Origin: Vreelandella hamiltonii
Lineage (GTDB): Bacteria; Pseudomonadota; Gammaproteobacteria; Pseudomonadales; Halomonadaceae
Direction of reading: 5' to 3'
Length of the DNA: 64,000 nucleotides
Assembly: GCF_014651775.1 (NCBI RefSeq)
Contig: NZ_BMXN01000003.1
Span: forward strand, 124,001-188,000
The position numbers and the translations under genes are program-made. The notes under the pieces are model-generated. The model did no database searches. It was not told where the DNA came from and saw only the letters and a program-made list of their open reading frames with translations. Positions 31,285-42,218 of this stretch are shown piece after piece. The stretch's first letter is position 1. Each line of letters opens with the position of its first letter.

Positions 31285-31593
31285 ATGCAAGTAAACATCA
31301 CTGGTCATCACGTTGAACTGACTGACGCCTTGCGTGACTACGTAAACGAAAAGCTGGAACGCGTTGAACGTCACTACGACAACATCACGACCGTCCAGGT
31401 CACCTTATCTGTTGAAAAGGAGCGCCAGCAAGCCGCCTGCACCCTGCACGCAGCAGGAGCCGACCTTCATGCCGAAGCGCTGGACAACGACATGTACGCA
31501 GCCATTGACGCCCTGGCGGACAAAATCGACCGTCAGCTCGTAAAACACAAGGAAAAAGCACAAGCCCGCGCCCAAGGCGCTGGCGTGCGTTAA
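31285..31593 (+). CDS. hpf: Ribosome hibernation promoting factor HPF (short form)
   Basis: Binds the 30S decoding region and promotes 100S ribosome formation in stationary phase. It has 102 residues, the short HPF/YfiA family, starting MQVNITGHHVELTDALRDYV. The ATG at 31285 follows AAGGAG; an upstream in-frame ATG at 31225 overlaps the presumed promoter. It lies between rpoN and ptsN, the usual place. Confidence 0.96.
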   Translation: MQVNITGHHVELTDALRDYVNEKLERVERHYDNITTVQVTLSVEKERQQAACTLHAAGADLHAEALDNDMYAAIDALADKIDRQLVKHKEKAQARAQGAGVR

Positions 31594-31597
31594 CCCG

Positions 31598-32065
31598 ATG
31601 ACGTTGGAAACCATTCTCCCCCCGGAGCGCGTGCTGTACGACGTGCCCGGGGGCAGCAAAAAAAGGGTGCTGGAGTTTTTCAGCACCTTTATCGCTCAAA
31701 ACACGCCCAGCCTGGATAGCCAGGAAGTCTTCAGTCGATTGATTGGCCGTGAACGGCTGGGCAGTACCGGCATCGGCAATGGCGTGGCCATTCCCCACGC
31801 ACGCAGTCCTCACTGCAGCACGCCCATTGCCGGGTTTCTCAAGCTGGCCGAACCCGTCGACTTCGATGCCATCGATGGTGACCCCGTCGATCTGGTGTTC
31901 GTGCTGCTGGTACCCGAAGAAGCCGATGATACGCATTTGGCGCTATTGGGTCAGGTCGCCACGATCATGAACGACGCAGCCACACGCCAGCAATTGCGCA
32001 ATGTCAGCAGCCAGCGTGAACTGCTGACGCTGTTGACCGACAAGATTCGCGAGCAGGCTGCCTAG
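31598..32065 (+). CDS. ptsN: Nitrogen-regulatory PTS EIIA component PtsN (EIIA-Ntr)
   Basis: Phosphoryl acceptor at the end of the PtsP-Npr chain, affecting potassium transport and nitrogen and envelope regulation. It has 155 residues. The phosphorylated His67 lies in NGVAIPHARSPHC. It starts four bases after hpf and is followed by rapZ. No EIIB or EIIC domain is attached, as expected. Confidence 0.96.
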   Translation: MTLETILPPERVLYDVPGGSKKRVLEFFSTFIAQNTPSLDSQEVFSRLIGRERLGSTGIGNGVAIPHARSPHCSTPIAGFLKLAEPVDFDAIDGDPVDLVFVLLVPEEADDTHLALLGQVATIMNDAATRQQLRNVSSQRELLTLLTDKIREQAA

Positions 32066-32134
32066 CGCAGCCTTTGCCGGGCAGCAACGCCGTCGATAAC
32101 CCCCTATTCCTTCTCAAGCCAAGAGAGATGCGCT

Positions 32135-33067
32135 ATGCAGCTGGTGATCATTAGCGGCCGTTCAGGGTCCGGTAAGTCCATCGCCCTACAGGCGCTGGAA
32201 GATCTTGGCTATTACGCCATCGACAACCTGCCTGCCATGCTGCTGGGCTCGCTGGTCGATGAACTGCGTCAACAGGGGGGACGTACTCATTTGGCCGTCA
32301 GCATCGATGCGCGCAACTTGCCTACTGCACTGGAACAGTTGCCCGCTCTGCTGGAAGAACTACGCCAGCGTCAGATCCGTTTTCAGGTCATCTACCTGAC
32401 CACGGACGCTCGCATTCTGCTGGAGCGCTACTCGGCCACCCGTCGGCGCCACCCGCTGACGCGCGATAGCGACATGACCCTGGAAGAGGCCATCAACAAG
32501 GAAGAAGAAACCCTGCTCGAGATTCGGGACCTGGCTGACCTGCTGATCGACACGTCGCGTCTTTCGGTACACGACCTACGCCGCCGCATCACCGATCAGG
32601 TTGCTCATCAGCGGCGTGACCAGTTGACCCTGACGTTCGAATCTTTCGGCTACAAACGGGGCGTACCCATGGATGCCGATATCGTGTTCGACGTGCGCTG
32701 CCTGCCCAACCCCTATTGGGACCCCAGCTTGCGGCAGTTCACCGGACGCGACGCCAACATCAAGGCCTTCTTGAGCGGCTACCCCATCGTCGATGACATG
32801 CGTGACGATATTCATGCCTGGCTGGAGAAATGGCTACCTGCTTACCAAAGCAGTCAACGCAGCTATATGACCGTGGCCATTGGCTGTACCGGCGGACAGC
32901 ATCGCTCTGTCTACATGGTCGAGCAACTGGCGCAATCGCTGGTCAAGCGCACTGGCGCTATTCAGCTCAGACACCGGGAATTGGGCTTGCAGTACACGCT
33001 GAGCGAATTACCCGCTACCGTCGATGCCGCTTCTTCCACCCCTCCCAGCGACACGACGTCGCCCTGA
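32135..33067 (+). CDS. rapZ: RNase adapter/nucleotide-binding protein RapZ
   Basis: P-loop protein that in E. coli binds small RNAs controlling glmS and guides RNase E; in all cases linked to amino-sugar and cell-wall supply. It has 310 residues: Walker A SGRSGSGKS at about 7-15, and the family C-terminal domain with FDVRCLPNPYW and TVAIGCTGGQHRSVYMVE. Its C-terminus is extended by a Ser/Thr/Pro-rich tail overlapped by the upstream open frame of npr. Confidence 0.95.
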   Translation: MQLVIISGRSGSGKSIALQALEDLGYYAIDNLPAMLLGSLVDELRQQGGRTHLAVSIDARNLPTALEQLPALLEELRQRQIRFQVIYLTTDARILLERYSATRRRHPLTRDSDMTLEEAINKEEETLLEIRDLADLLIDTSRLSVHDLRRRITDQVAHQRRDQLTLTFESFGYKRGVPMDADIVFDVRCLPNPYWDPSLRQFTGRDANIKAFLSGYPIVDDMRDDIHAWLEKWLPAYQSSQRSYMTVAIGCTGGQHRSVYMVEQLAQSLVKRTGAIQLRHRELGLQYTLSELPATVDAASSTPPSDTTSP

Positions 33068-33092
33068 TATCACTCGGCAAAAAGGAACCAGA

Positions 33093-33362
33093 GTGCCTGA
33101 AAGAACCTTAACGCTGACCAACCAACGCGGCCTTCATGCCCGCGCCGCCACCAAACTGGTCAAGTGCGGCCAGCAGTTTTCAGCCCGCATTCACGTGTAC
33201 AAACAGCAGCAAAAGGCCGATGCGGCCAACATCATGTCGCTGCTGATGCTGGCGGCCCCCTGCGGTACGTCACTCACCATTACCGCAGAAGGTGAAGACG
33301 CCGACCAGGCCCTCGATGCCATCCAGGCCCTGTTCGACGCCCGCTTCGACGAGGATCAGTAA
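33093..33362 (+). CDS. npr: Phosphocarrier protein NPr (PtsO)
   Basis: HPr-like carrier passing phosphate from PtsP to PtsN. It has 89 residues with phosphorylatable His15 in NQRGLHARAATKLV, and the conserved loop KADAANIMSLLMLAAPCG. I chose a GTG start at 33093 because AAAGGA lies seven bases upstream and the family N-terminus then fits; the frame is open further into rapZ. It is the last gene of the rpoN group and converges on pmbA with six bases between. Confidence 0.94.
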   Translation: MPERTLTLTNQRGLHARAATKLVKCGQQFSARIHVYKQQQKADAANIMSLLMLAAPCGTSLTITAEGEDADQALDAIQALFDARFDEDQ

Positions 33363-33368
33363 CCCTCG

Positions 33369-34709
33369 TCAGCTGCCCGCCACCGTCATGGCGTCCACCA
33401 GCCAGCTGCCGGTATGAATGCTGCCACGCGTATCGGTATCGTCGCCAATCCCCATCAGGCCAGCGAACATGGTGTTGAGATTGCTGGCAATGGTGAACTC
33501 TTCGATGGGGTACTGTACCTCGCCATTCTCCACCCAGAAACCGGCCGCACCGCGAGAGTAGTCACCCGTCACAGCATTGACCCCCTGCCCCATCAGCTCG
33601 GTGACCCAAATACCCCGCCCCATCTGCTGCAACAGCTCGTGACGCGGTGCCAGCGGGGCCAACAGACGCAGGTTACGTGCTCCGCCAGCGTTCCCCGTCG
33701 ACTGCATACCCAGGCGACGCGCGCTGTAGGCAGACAGCATGTAGCTGGCGATCCTGCCCTGCTCGATGAAACGGTTATCTCGGGTCTGCACACCCTCGGC
33801 GTCGAAGGGCGAGCTGGCCGTGGCGCCGACTTCCATGGGGCGCTCCTCCAGCCCCATCCACTCCGGGAAAAGCGGGCTGCCCAGACGATCACACAAGAAC
33901 GATGCTTCACGATATAACGCCCCGCCCGCCAAGGCGCCCATCAGGTGGCCTACCAGGCCTGCGGCCAGGGTTGGGTCGAACAGCACGGGAAACGTACCGG
34001 TGGGCGGCTTGCGCGCACCCAGCCGCCGCAGGGTGCGTGCGGCCGCTTCGCGCCCGACGTCCTCCGGGTCACGCAGCTGTACGGGATTGCGTGCCGACGT
34101 GTAGTCATAGTCGCGCTGCATACCCTTGTCATCCTGGGCGATCAGCATGCAGGACAGCGAATGGCTGCTGCCCTTTTGGGTACCTAGAAAGCCATGGCTA
34201 TTGGCGTAGACCCGCACGCCCTCGCCACTGGACAACGAGGCACCTTCGGACTGGTGAATACCGTACACGCTGCGCCCCGCCTGTTCACAGCGCAGCGCCA
34301 GCTCGATGGCCTGCTCGGTCGAGAGCGCCCACGGGTGGTGCACCTTGAGATCCGGCAGCCGGGTCGCCATCAGCGCAGCGTCTGCCAACCCGGCAGCAGG
34401 GTCTTCGCCGGTATAGCGCGCAATTGCCAGGGCCTTTTCCACCGTGGCGCGCAGCGAGGCGCTGCTGGCATCCGTGGAGGAGGCGCTCCCCTTGCGCTGG
34501 CCAACGTAGACCGTAATGGCGATTCCCTGGTCACGGGAAAGCTCGACGGTCTCGACCTCGCCGAGCCGTACGCTGACGCCCACCCCCTGGTCGACACTGG
34601 CGCCTACTTCAGCGGCATCGGCGCCCAGCGTTTTCGCCAGGCCAAGGGCTTCTTCCGCCCGCTGCGCCAGTAGCGCCTGTTGCGCTGCTGCATCAAATGC
34701 CTGTGCCAT
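33369..34709 (-). CDS. pmbA: TldD/PmbA-family metalloprotease subunit PmbA (TldE)
   Basis: Partner of TldD in a heterodimeric protease that matures modified peptides and degrades unfolded ones. It has 446 residues. Unlike TldD it lacks the HExxxH zinc motif, as expected for TldE/PmbA. It begins at the ATG at 34709 after AAAAGGAG. tldD lies nearby, separated by the oppositely oriented darP. Confidence 0.95.
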   Translation of the reverse strand: MAQAFDAAAQQALLAQRAEEALGLAKTLGADAAEVGASVDQGVGVSVRLGEVETVELSRDQGIAITVYVGQRKGSASSTDASSASLRATVEKALAIARYTGEDPAAGLADAALMATRLPDLKVHHPWALSTEQAIELALRCEQAGRSVYGIHQSEGASLSSGEGVRVYANSHGFLGTQKGSSHSLSCMLIAQDDKGMQRDYDYTSARNPVQLRDPEDVGREAAARTLRRLGARKPPTGTFPVLFDPTLAAGLVGHLMGALAGGALYREASFLCDRLGSPLFPEWMGLEERPMEVGATASSPFDAEGVQTRDNRFIEQGRIASYMLSAYSARRLGMQSTGNAGGARNLRLLAPLAPRHELLQQMGRGIWVTELMGQGVNAVTGDYSRGAAGFWVENGEVQYPIEEFTIASNLNTMFAGLMGIGDDTDTRGSIHTGSWLVDAMTVAGS

Positions 34710-34766
34710 GTGGTCTCCTTTTCGCCTCAATTGCATTGGCGAATCAATGTTATGGTCGCAGCCTGA

Positions 34767-34772
34767 TATAAT
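34767..34772 (+). promoter_or_regulatory. Consensus -10 box of darP
   Basis: A perfect TATAAT lies 33 bases before the darP ATG at 34806. No convincing -35 is found at 16-18 bases. The expected transcription start near 34779 would precede either candidate start codon. Confidence 0.5.
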
Positions 34773-34805
34773 GCTGCCGACGAATCCAAATCAGTGAGTG
34801 TCTGT

Positions 34806-35327
34806 ATGCCTAAGCAACGCCCCGAGCCCCTCGATATTGACGAGCAGGAAGAGCGTCCCAGTAAATCCCAGCTCAAGCGTGAAATGCATGCTCTTCAGGC
34901 GCTTGGCGAAACCTTGATTGCCATGAAACCCGCCGAACGAGCCCGCTTTCCGCTGTCTGACGATATGTTGCGGGCCATCGAGGAAACCTCGCGCATCCGC
35001 TCCCATGAAGGCCGCCGCCGCCACATGCAGTACGTGGGCAAGTTGATCCGCAAGGAGGATCTAGCCGCCATCCAGGGGGTATTCGATGCCATCGAGCAAG
35101 AGAAAGAGCAGCGCGACCATGCCTTTCATCGACTGGAAAAATGGCGTGATCGGCTGGTCGACGAGGGTGACGACGCCGTCGACCTGTTCCTTGCCGACTA
35201 CCCCGATGCCGACCGCCAGACCCTGCGTCAGCTGGTGCGTAACGCCCGCAAGGAGCGTGAGCAAGGTAAACCGCCGACCAGCGCGCGCAAGCTGTTCAAG
35301 CACTTGCGCGATACGCTGGCGCTCTGA
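34806..35327 (+). CDS. darP: Ribosome-associated protein DarP (YjgA, DUF615)
   Basis: Late 50S assembly factor in E. coli. It has 173 residues, almost all helical and highly charged, with the family core PSKSQLKREMHALQALGETLI and RRRHMQYVGKLIRKED. I chose the ATG at 34806; a GTG four codons earlier (34794) is also possible. It lies between pmbA and tldD on the opposite strand; in other gammaproteobacteria yjgA also neighbours pmbA. Confidence 0.92.
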   Translation: MPKQRPEPLDIDEQEERPSKSQLKREMHALQALGETLIAMKPAERARFPLSDDMLRAIEETSRIRSHEGRRRHMQYVGKLIRKEDLAAIQGVFDAIEQEKEQRDHAFHRLEKWRDRLVDEGDDAVDLFLADYPDADRQTLRQLVRNARKEREQGKPPTSARKLFKHLRDTLAL

Positions 35328-35362
35328 CCCCCACACCAACGATGACGAGCTGCGCTGTCTGA

Positions 35363-36817
35363 CTAGCCGGATTGCGTGCCACCGACGGTCAGCTCGTCCA
35401 GCTTGAGGGTGGGCTGCCCAACGCCTACCGGCACGCCCTGGCCCTCCTTGCCGCATACACCAATCCCGGTATCCATGGCCAGGTCATGGCCAATCATGGA
35501 CACTCGTCCCATCGCCTCAGGGCCATTGCCGATCAGCGTGGCGCCCTTGACTGGCGAGGTGATGCGGCCATCTTCGATCAGGTAGGCTTCGCTGGCTGAA
35601 AACACGAACTTGCCCGACGTGATATCTACCTGCCCGCCACCGAAGCTGACCGCGTAAAGGCCGCGCTTGACGCTCTTGATGATGTCTTCCGGCGCATCTT
35701 GCCCGGCCAGCATCACCGTGTTGGTCATACGTGGCATCGGCAAGTGGGCAAAGGACTCACGCCGCGCGTTCCCGGTTGGCGCCATGTTCATCAATCGCGC
35801 GTTCAGCTTGTCCTGCATGTAGCCGGTGAGAATGCCATCCTCGATCAGAGGGGTGTACTGGCCCGGCGTGCCCTCGTCATCGACGCTGAGCGCCCCGCGG
35901 CTATCCATGACCGTGGCATCGTCTACCACGGTGACGCCCTTGGCCGCCACGCGCTGGCCCATTCGCCCGGCGAAAGCCGAGCTGCCCTTGCGATTGAAGT
36001 CACCCTCCAGGCCGTGCCCGACCGCCTCGTGCAAGAGGATGCCGGGCCATCCAGCGCCAAGCACCACGGGCATCTGTCCAGCGGGTGCATCCACCGCTTC
36101 CAGGTTGACCAGCGCCTGACGCACGGCCTCCTGGGCATAGCGCTCGGCCACCCCCTCATCGCGCAGGCGAGCCATGGAGTAGCGCCCACCGCCACCGGCG
36201 CTACCCCGCTCCCGACGGCCATTCTTGGCCGCGATCACGCTGACATTGAAACGTACCAGCGGTCGCACGTCCGCCGCCAGGGTACCGTCGCTAGCGCGTA
36301 CCAGCACGACTTCGTAGGTGCCGGACAGCGAGGCACTGACCTGGCTGATACTGGGGTCGGCAGCGCGCGCGACGCGGTCGGCCTGCTTCAGCATGGCCAC
36401 CTTCTCCTCGGCACTCAGCCCTGCCAGCGGGTCGATACCTGCATAGCGCGCCGCTGCGCTTACCGGCACGACACGCTGGCCAGGCAACTGCTTGCCACTG
36501 CGCACGATGCCCGACGCGGTGCGTCCGGTATCCATCAGAGCATCGGCAGTAATCTGGTTGGAGTAGGCAAAGCCGGTTTTTTCGCCGGCCAGCGCCCGCA
36601 CACCGACCCCGCCATCGATGTTGTAACTCGCTTCCTTGACCTCTCCGTCTTCCAGCACCCACCCCTCCTGCCAGGTGCGCTGAAAGTAAAGGTCAGCATA
36701 ATCGATGCCTGCCCCCATGGCGTAGCCAAGGCCCGTATCCAGGGCTTCCAGATCGAGACCACCCGGCGTTAGCAAAATGGAAATTGCAGACTCTATATCG
36801 CTTGTGTGTGCGGTCAT
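35363..36817 (-). CDS. tldD: Metalloprotease TldD
   Basis: Catalytic subunit of the TldD/TldE protease. It has 484 residues, with the zinc-binding HEAVGH at 263-268 in [16 protein letters not shown]. The ATG at 36817 overlaps the yhdP stop by four bases. It is the last gene of the conserved mreBCD-maf-rng-yhdP-tldD row. Confidence 0.96.
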   Translation of the reverse strand: MTAHTSDIESAISILLTPGGLDLEALDTGLGYAMGAGIDYADLYFQRTWQEGWVLEDGEVKEASYNIDGGVGVRALAGEKTGFAYSNQITADALMDTGRTASGIVRSGKQLPGQRVVPVSAAARYAGIDPLAGLSAEEKVAMLKQADRVARAADPSISQVSASLSGTYEVVLVRASDGTLAADVRPLVRFNVSVIAAKNGRRERGSAGGGGRYSMARLRDEGVAERYAQEAVRQALVNLEAVDAPAGQMPVVLGAGWPGILLHEAVGHGLEGDFNRKGSSAFAGRMGQRVAAKGVTVVDDATVMDSRGALSVDDEGTPGQYTPLIEDGILTGYMQDKLNARLMNMAPTGNARRESFAHLPMPRMTNTVMLAGQDAPEDIIKSVKRGLYAVSFGGGQVDITSGKFVFSASEAYLIEDGRITSPVKGATLIGNGPEAMGRVSMIGHDLAMDTGIGVCGKEGQGVPVGVGQPTLKLDELTVGGTQSG

Positions 36818-39800
36818 TGAGGGCCTTCTAAAGTAACCTGCGGCGAGGTCCAGGGACCTCGCACGCGATAATGAATGGTGGTGGCCTGGGCCAGTGCGTC
36901 ACCAAAGAGCCGGTCGGCAATAAAGAGCGCCCCACCGACGATGGGAGCACCCACCGCGATTGCAGCGATAGGCAGACTTTGGCTCACTGGCAGTGTGACG
37001 CCAAGACGCTGATCGAGTTCGCGCTGCAAGAGATTAACATTTCCTGTCAGCGTAAAGGTCGTGGCGGGGGCATCAATTTGTAGGGGGCCACGCAGCAACA
37101 GCTGCCCTTGGGCCACATCTGCCGTGCCATGCACCCGATCGAACGCCGTCCCCTGCCCGGTCACATCCGAAAAATCAAAGCGCAGTCTGCGCAGAATGTT
37201 ATCGAAGTTGAGCAGCCCCACCAGCCGAGCAGGTGCCGAGTCGAGCATCACGAAGCGCCCGTCACGAATATCCGTGCTCAGCTCCCCACCTGCGCGGGCC
37301 AGCGCAAACTGCCAGGGTGCCCCCGCCCAGGCAAGCTCGGCGGCCACGTTGGTGGTGCGGCTGCGCATGGCAACGGGCTGCCCCAGACGCTCCAGGGCAG
37401 TGCCCAGATCTCCCCCCTGGATCGTCAGGTCAGCGCGCGTGCGGCTGGTCACCGGATTACCTTCCCAGTGCAGCTCGCCACGCGCCGAGAGCTGCCCCAA
37501 CGTCAGCCCCACCGGCGCAATCGAGAGACGCTGATCGTTCGTTTGCCAATACGCCGTCAGAGGACCGTAAAAGCCATTGCCAACACTCAGTTCGGCAAGT
37601 CGCAGTCGCCCATCGGGCACGGAGGCCAGCCATTCGGGGATAGGGGCTGGAGCCGCGTATTCGGTGGTGATCTCATCCAGCCAGGAGTCTGGTGCAGAGA
37701 CGGCGTTGGCCTGCTCCTCACCGGGCAAGTCAAGCAGACGGTCAGCGGCTAGATAGCTCACCACCACATCCAGCGGACGAGCCTCGCGAGGCTGATAGCT
37801 CACTCGCCCCGACAGCAACTCACCATTGATTTGCAGCTGCGCTCGGTCCGCCTCGGCACTGCCGGACGCCGTCATGGCGCCCAGGCACTCGTCTCGATAA
37901 CGTAAACAGGACGTCCTCAGCACGGCTTCGAGGGTCGGCAACTCCCCTGGCGTCGTCAGCCCATCCGCACCACTGTCGAAAAGCGGCGACACGGCCTGCT
38001 GCCAAGCCAGAGGGTCGATATGCTCCAGCGATGCATCTATTTTCCAGCCAGACTGCTGGGGCCAGTCTACCAGGGGTGCCACGCTACCCAGCGCGACCGC
38101 TCCCGCCAACCCCTCTGGCTCTCTGAGCGCCAGACGCATGGCCAGCAGATCGGCAATCCGCACTTCTCCTCTGGACCTGGAAACGTCGGCACGCACCCGC
38201 AACGGCCAAGGCTGCTCGGCACGTTTGTCGAACGGCTCGGGCAACTGGCTAGTCAGCCCGACCAGCTGGCTTTGCAGGGTCAAGGTGGGGCTGTCCCCCC
38301 AATCCACCACGCCTTCCCAGGTCGTTCGCCCACGCAGTACTTCACGCGCCGTGTCCGGCATGCCTGCCAATGCCCAGAGCGCTGCGCTGTCCACATCGCC
38401 GCTGAGCTGCACCCGCTGCTGATCTTCATCAAAGTCGGCCCGGATTCCCCCACCTTGCCAACGCCCCTGCAGGTTACCCAGCAGCGCACGCTGCTCGCCC
38501 GACTGCTGCCAGTTCACCTCGCCTTCGACCTGACGCAGTGACAAGGGTAGCGGTTGGTAGCGCACGACCTCCAGAGAAGGCACCACGTTGATATCCAGCG
38601 ACAGTCCTTCTGGATGCTCCAAAGGCACGACCGCCGCCAAGGAGCCTTCTACCACGCCTTCGGCACTGAGCTCGTCGAGCGGTAACCCGCCCGCCTCTGG
38701 TGTGGCCTTGAGAAAGCGCAGCAGCGAGGCGCCATCACTGTGCAAGTGTCCCGACAGACGCAGCACGTTGTCTTCATCCATCCGGACGGCCCCTCCGGAT
38801 AGCTGGACACCCTGGCTCTGTGCACTCGCCACTTGTGCCTTCAGCTCTCCACCTTGCCATATCAGGCGACCATCGACGTCTTCCAGCAGCGGCCAACCAT
38901 CGGCAATCGGCAAGTACCCCTCTCGCACCAGCAGCGCCAGCGTGGCGGAAAATGGCGGTGCGCTACCGCGCTCTCCAAACGGCAGACTCATCCTGAGCGC
39001 CCCCTGCGGCACTCGGCCACCGATGTCTTTTTGCAACCATTCACGCAACTCCGGCCCCAGCACACCCAGCGGCAACCATTGCCCTAACGGGCGCTCCACG
39101 GCATCGACATTCTCGAAGGCGAGGTCGAGACCAAACTGACCACGCTGCTGCCCCGTGATCAGGCCAAAGCCACCCTCGATGCGGGCGCCATCCCAATCGA
39201 CTTTCAGCTCACGCCCGCTGATCATGGTACGTGGGCCATCGTAGACCCACTCCACCACGCCCTCGGCATGCCCCAGCTGCATGGGCGCTTCGAAGAGCTG
39301 CGGGAAGTAGAGTTCGCTGTTGCCCGCACTGCTGAAGGTCACCCGGCCACGCAGGTCACGCGCCTGCACCCAGGCATCCAGCGGGCCTCCACCGGGTGCC
39401 TGCTGCCACGGGTCGACCGCAACGTTGGTCAGCGCGGCATCGACCCCCCAGCGCCCTTCACGCTGTCCTAGCCGCAGCCCCTGCACCTGCCCTCTGGGGG
39501 CCAGGGTTTGCAGCACCCGAGTCAGCGACTCGGGTAACAGGGCGTACTCGCGCCAGGCGGCCAGCGAGGCCAGTTCGAAGGCGCTGGTGCGCAGTTCCCA
39601 ACGGCCGGGCTCGTGGGCCAGATACCAGTGGTAAGGTAGGGCAGGACCGTCACTGATGCCCTCTGGCTGTGCCCATTCGACGCTTTCTGCGTTGCCGCTC
39701 AGCCAGGCTTCACCGCCCTCCCCGTTGCGCTGCCACTGCCCGGAGGCCTGGATGTTGCGCAGCACGGCATACTCCACATCTCGGCGCAGGGTCAGCTCGG

Positions 39801-40680
39801 GCATATCGACCGCAAGTCGGGCATCCTCAAGGCGCCCTTCTCGCCAGCGTCCCCATAGCTGCACCTGACCGCCCGCCTGCTCCAGATACGGCATCTGCTC
39901 GGGTCGAAACAGCGCTGCCAGCACCACCAGATGATCCAGCTGCATATTCATCTGCAGCGCGGCCGAAAAATCACTCAAGCCACGCGCACCTGGCTGCATC
40001 TCGGCGCCCATGGTGATGGCAGGCAGCGCCGCGGCTTGCTGGTCGGGGTCTTCCACGACATTCAGCTCGCCAGAGAGCCGCGTCCGGCGCTCATCGCCAT
40101 CCAGCACCAGCGACGGTGCATGCAACAGCACCGTCTGCTCACGCCCATGCAGCAGCACGCGGCTGTTGTCTACCCACAGACGCTGCCGGAGCAACAACCC
40201 AGCCCAGGCGTCGATCAACGCCAGATCGATATCCGGCTGCGGGGCCATGCCCAAGGGAAGCCTGGCGGGCGCCGGCCATCCCCAGGTGGTTCCAGGGGTT
40301 TGATAGAGGTGGAACTCGAGGCCCGCCATGCGGGCATCACTGAAAATGGGTGCCCAATGGCGCAGGCTCGCCAAACCATCCAGGCGTAAATGCACGCGCT
40401 CGACGGCAGCCAGCGGGTCGCCTTGAGGGGTATCGATACGCAGGTCTTCGAGCAGGAAACGCAGATCATTGCGCGCCAACGAGAGCGATACTTGCCCGAT
40501 ACTCACCGGCGCACCGATTCTGGCTTCCAGCACGGCTTCGATACGTGGCGCGAGTGCCTCGCTCTGGCTGAGGGCCACGCGCAGCGTCACCAGCAGTAAC
40601 GCCAGCAGGCCCAGCAATACTGCCAGCGTCACCAGTACGACGCGAAGCAAGAGGCGGAGTAAGGAGCTTGACGCAGCCAT
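36814..40680 (-). CDS. yhdP: YhdP, AsmA-like envelope lipid-transport protein
   Basis: Very large bitopic inner-membrane protein of the AsmA/TamB/YhdP group, implicated in phospholipid transport to the outer membrane in E. coli. It has 1288 residues, near the family length of about 1270: one N-terminal membrane helix (about 8-35), then a long beta-rich periplasmic region and a hydrophobic C-terminal segment ([26 protein letters not shown]). It overlaps rng by one base with ATG at 40680; a GTG at 40683 is an alternative start. Confidence 0.93.
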   Translation of the reverse strand: MAASSSLLRLLLRVVLVTLAVLLGLLALLLVTLRVALSQSEALAPRIEAVLEARIGAPVSIGQVSLSLARNDLRFLLEDLRIDTPQGDPLAAVERVHLRLDGLASLRHWAPIFSDARMAGLEFHLYQTPGTTWGWPAPARLPLGMAPQPDIDLALIDAWAGLLLRQRLWVDNSRVLLHGREQTVLLHAPSLVLDGDERRTRLSGELNVVEDPDQQAAALPAITMGAEMQPGARGLSDFSAALQMNMQLDHLVVLAALFRPEQMPYLEQAGGQVQLWGRWREGRLEDARLAVDMPELTLRRDVEYAVLRNIQASGQWQRNGEGGEAWLSGNAESVEWAQPEGISDGPALPYHWYLAHEPGRWELRTSAFELASLAAWREYALLPESLTRVLQTLAPRGQVQGLRLGQREGRWGVDAALTNVAVDPWQQAPGGGPLDAWVQARDLRGRVTFSSAGNSELYFPQLFEAPMQLGHAEGVVEWVYDGPRTMISGRELKVDWDGARIEGGFGLITGQQRGQFGLDLAFENVDAVERPLGQWLPLGVLGPELREWLQKDIGGRVPQGALRMSLPFGERGSAPPFSATLALLVREGYLPIADGWPLLEDVDGRLIWQGGELKAQVASAQSQGVQLSGGAVRMDEDNVLRLSGHLHSDGASLLRFLKATPEAGGLPLDELSAEGVVEGSLAAVVPLEHPEGLSLDINVVPSLEVVRYQPLPLSLRQVEGEVNWQQSGEQRALLGNLQGRWQGGGIRADFDEDQQRVQLSGDVDSAALWALAGMPDTAREVLRGRTTWEGVVDWGDSPTLTLQSQLVGLTSQLPEPFDKRAEQPWPLRVRADVSRSRGEVRIADLLAMRLALREPEGLAGAVALGSVAPLVDWPQQSGWKIDASLEHIDPLAWQQAVSPLFDSGADGLTTPGELPTLEAVLRTSCLRYRDECLGAMTASGSAEADRAQLQINGELLSGRVSYQPREARPLDVVVSYLAADRLLDLPGEEQANAVSAPDSWLDEITTEYAAPAPIPEWLASVPDGRLRLAELSVGNGFYGPLTAYWQTNDQRLSIAPVGLTLGQLSARGELHWEGNPVTSRTRADLTIQGGDLGTALERLGQPVAMRSRTTNVAAELAWAGAPWQFALARAGGELSTDIRDGRFVMLDSAPARLVGLLNFDNILRRLRFDFSDVTGQGTAFDRVHGTADVAQGQLLLRGPLQIDAPATTFTLTGNVNLLQRELDQRLGVTLPVSQSLPIAAIAVGAPIVGGALFIADRLFGDALAQATTIHYRVRGPWTSPQVTLEGPQ

Positions 40681-42143
40681 CACATGAGTACGATATCGTA
40701 CTGCTCTTGGGAGTAGTGCTGCTCGACCTGAAAGCGAATGGTCTTGTTGATGAAGGTTTCCAGGTCAGCCACGGCCGCCGACTCTTCATCCAACAAACGA
40801 TCCACCACCGGCTGAGAGGCCAGCACCATGTAGGTTTCTGCGCTGTAGGCACGCTCTTCACGCAGGATTTCGCGGAAGATTTCGTAGCAGATGGTTTCGG
40901 GGGTCTTCAAAGTGCCGCGGCCGGCGCAGGTGGGACAGGCCTCGCACAGGGTTTGTTCGAGACTTTCCCGCGTACGCTTGCGGGTCAGCTGCACCAGCCC
41001 CAGCTCGGTTACCCCGGTACATTTGGTTTTTGCATGGTCACGCTCCAGCGCCTTTTCCAATACGCGAAGCACCTGACGCTGATGCTCGACATCCACCATG
41101 TCGATGAAGTCGATAATGATGATACCGCCCAGGTTGCGCAGCCGTAACTGACGGGCAATGGCCGTCGCGGCTTCCAGGTTGGTCTTGAAAATGGTCTCTT
41201 CCAGATTGCGATGACCGACGTACCCACCGGTGTTGACGTCGATGGTCGTCATGGCTTCGGTAGGATCGATGACCAGATACCCACCGGATTTGAGCTGCAC
41301 CTTGCGCCCCAAGGCTTTCTGAATCTCGTCTTCGACGCTGTAGAGGTCAAAAATCGGTCGCTCGCCCGGGTAGTACTCGATACGGTCCACCGCGTCGGGC
41401 ATGAACTCTTCGGCAAACTCGACCAGCTTGACGAAGTTTTCCCGGGAGTCGATGCGCACTTTTTCGATGTCATCGCGCATGACGTCACGTAGAGTGCGCA
41501 TGAACAGCGGCAAGTCGTCATAGATCACGCTAGGCGGGGAAGCGGTGATCTTGCGCTCGCTGACCTTGCGCCAGATACGCAGCAGAAAATACATGTCGCT
41601 GGCCAGCTCTTCATCGCCCACGCCTTCTGCCGCCGTCCGCACGATGAAGCCACCCGTCACGTCGATGGTCTGTTCTGCGATGCTCTTGTCCAGCAGCGCT
41701 TTCAGCCGCTCACGCTCGCGTTCGTCTTCGATGCGCTGGGAAACACCATGGTGAGGCGAGTCCGGCATGTAGACCAGGTAACGCGAAGGAATCGAGAGAT
41801 GGGTAGTCAGCCGCGCCCCTTTCGTGCCGATAGGGTCCTTGGTGACCTGCACGACCAGGGCCTGGCCTTCGTGCAGCAACTGCCCGATGGTCTGCTGCTC
41901 ATCGCTGGGGGTGCCGGGCGGCATCACTTCATGGGCATGAATGAAAGCGGCGCGCTCAAGGCCAATATCGACAAAGGCAGCCTGCATGCCAGGCAGTACG
42001 CGAACCACTTTGCCTTTGTAGATATTACCCACGATCCCACGGCGACGAGAACGCTCGATGAGCGCCTCCTGCAACACGCCATTTTCCACCAGCGCGACGC
42101 GGGTCTCCATGGGCGTCAAATTGATAAGGACTTCACCGCTCAT
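40680..42143 (-). CDS. rng: Ribonuclease G
   Basis: Endoribonuclease of the RNase E/G family, maturing the 16S rRNA 5' end and degrading some mRNAs. It has 487 residues: an S1 domain (about 37-120), catalytic magnesium ligands Asp302 (MTTIDVNTGG) and Asp345 (IIIIDFIDM), and the zinc-link CPTC at about 403-406. There is no long C-terminal scaffold, so it is RNase G rather than RNase E. The ATG at 42143 follows TAAGGA. Confidence 0.97.
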   Translation of the reverse strand: MSGEVLINLTPMETRVALVENGVLQEALIERSRRRGIVGNIYKGKVVRVLPGMQAAFVDIGLERAAFIHAHEVMPPGTPSDEQQTIGQLLHEGQALVVQVTKDPIGTKGARLTTHLSIPSRYLVYMPDSPHHGVSQRIEDERERERLKALLDKSIAEQTIDVTGGFIVRTAAEGVGDEELASDMYFLLRIWRKVSERKITASPPSVIYDDLPLFMRTLRDVMRDDIEKVRIDSRENFVKLVEFAEEFMPDAVDRIEYYPGERPIFDLYSVEDEIQKALGRKVQLKSGGYLVIDPTEAMTTIDVNTGGYVGHRNLEETIFKTNLEAATAIARQLRLRNLGGIIIIDFIDMVDVEHQRQVLRVLEKALERDHAKTKCTGVTELGLVQLTRKRTRESLEQTLCEACPTCAGRGTLKTPETICYEIFREILREERAYSAETYMVLASQPVVDRLLDEESAAVADLETFINKTIRFQVEQHYSQEQYDIVLM

Positions 42144-42218
42144 GCACAATTCCTTATTGAATATCCGGTTCCTTGCCAGCGCAGCGGTCGTCGCCAGGTG
42201 CCAGTGCGGGCCCAATCG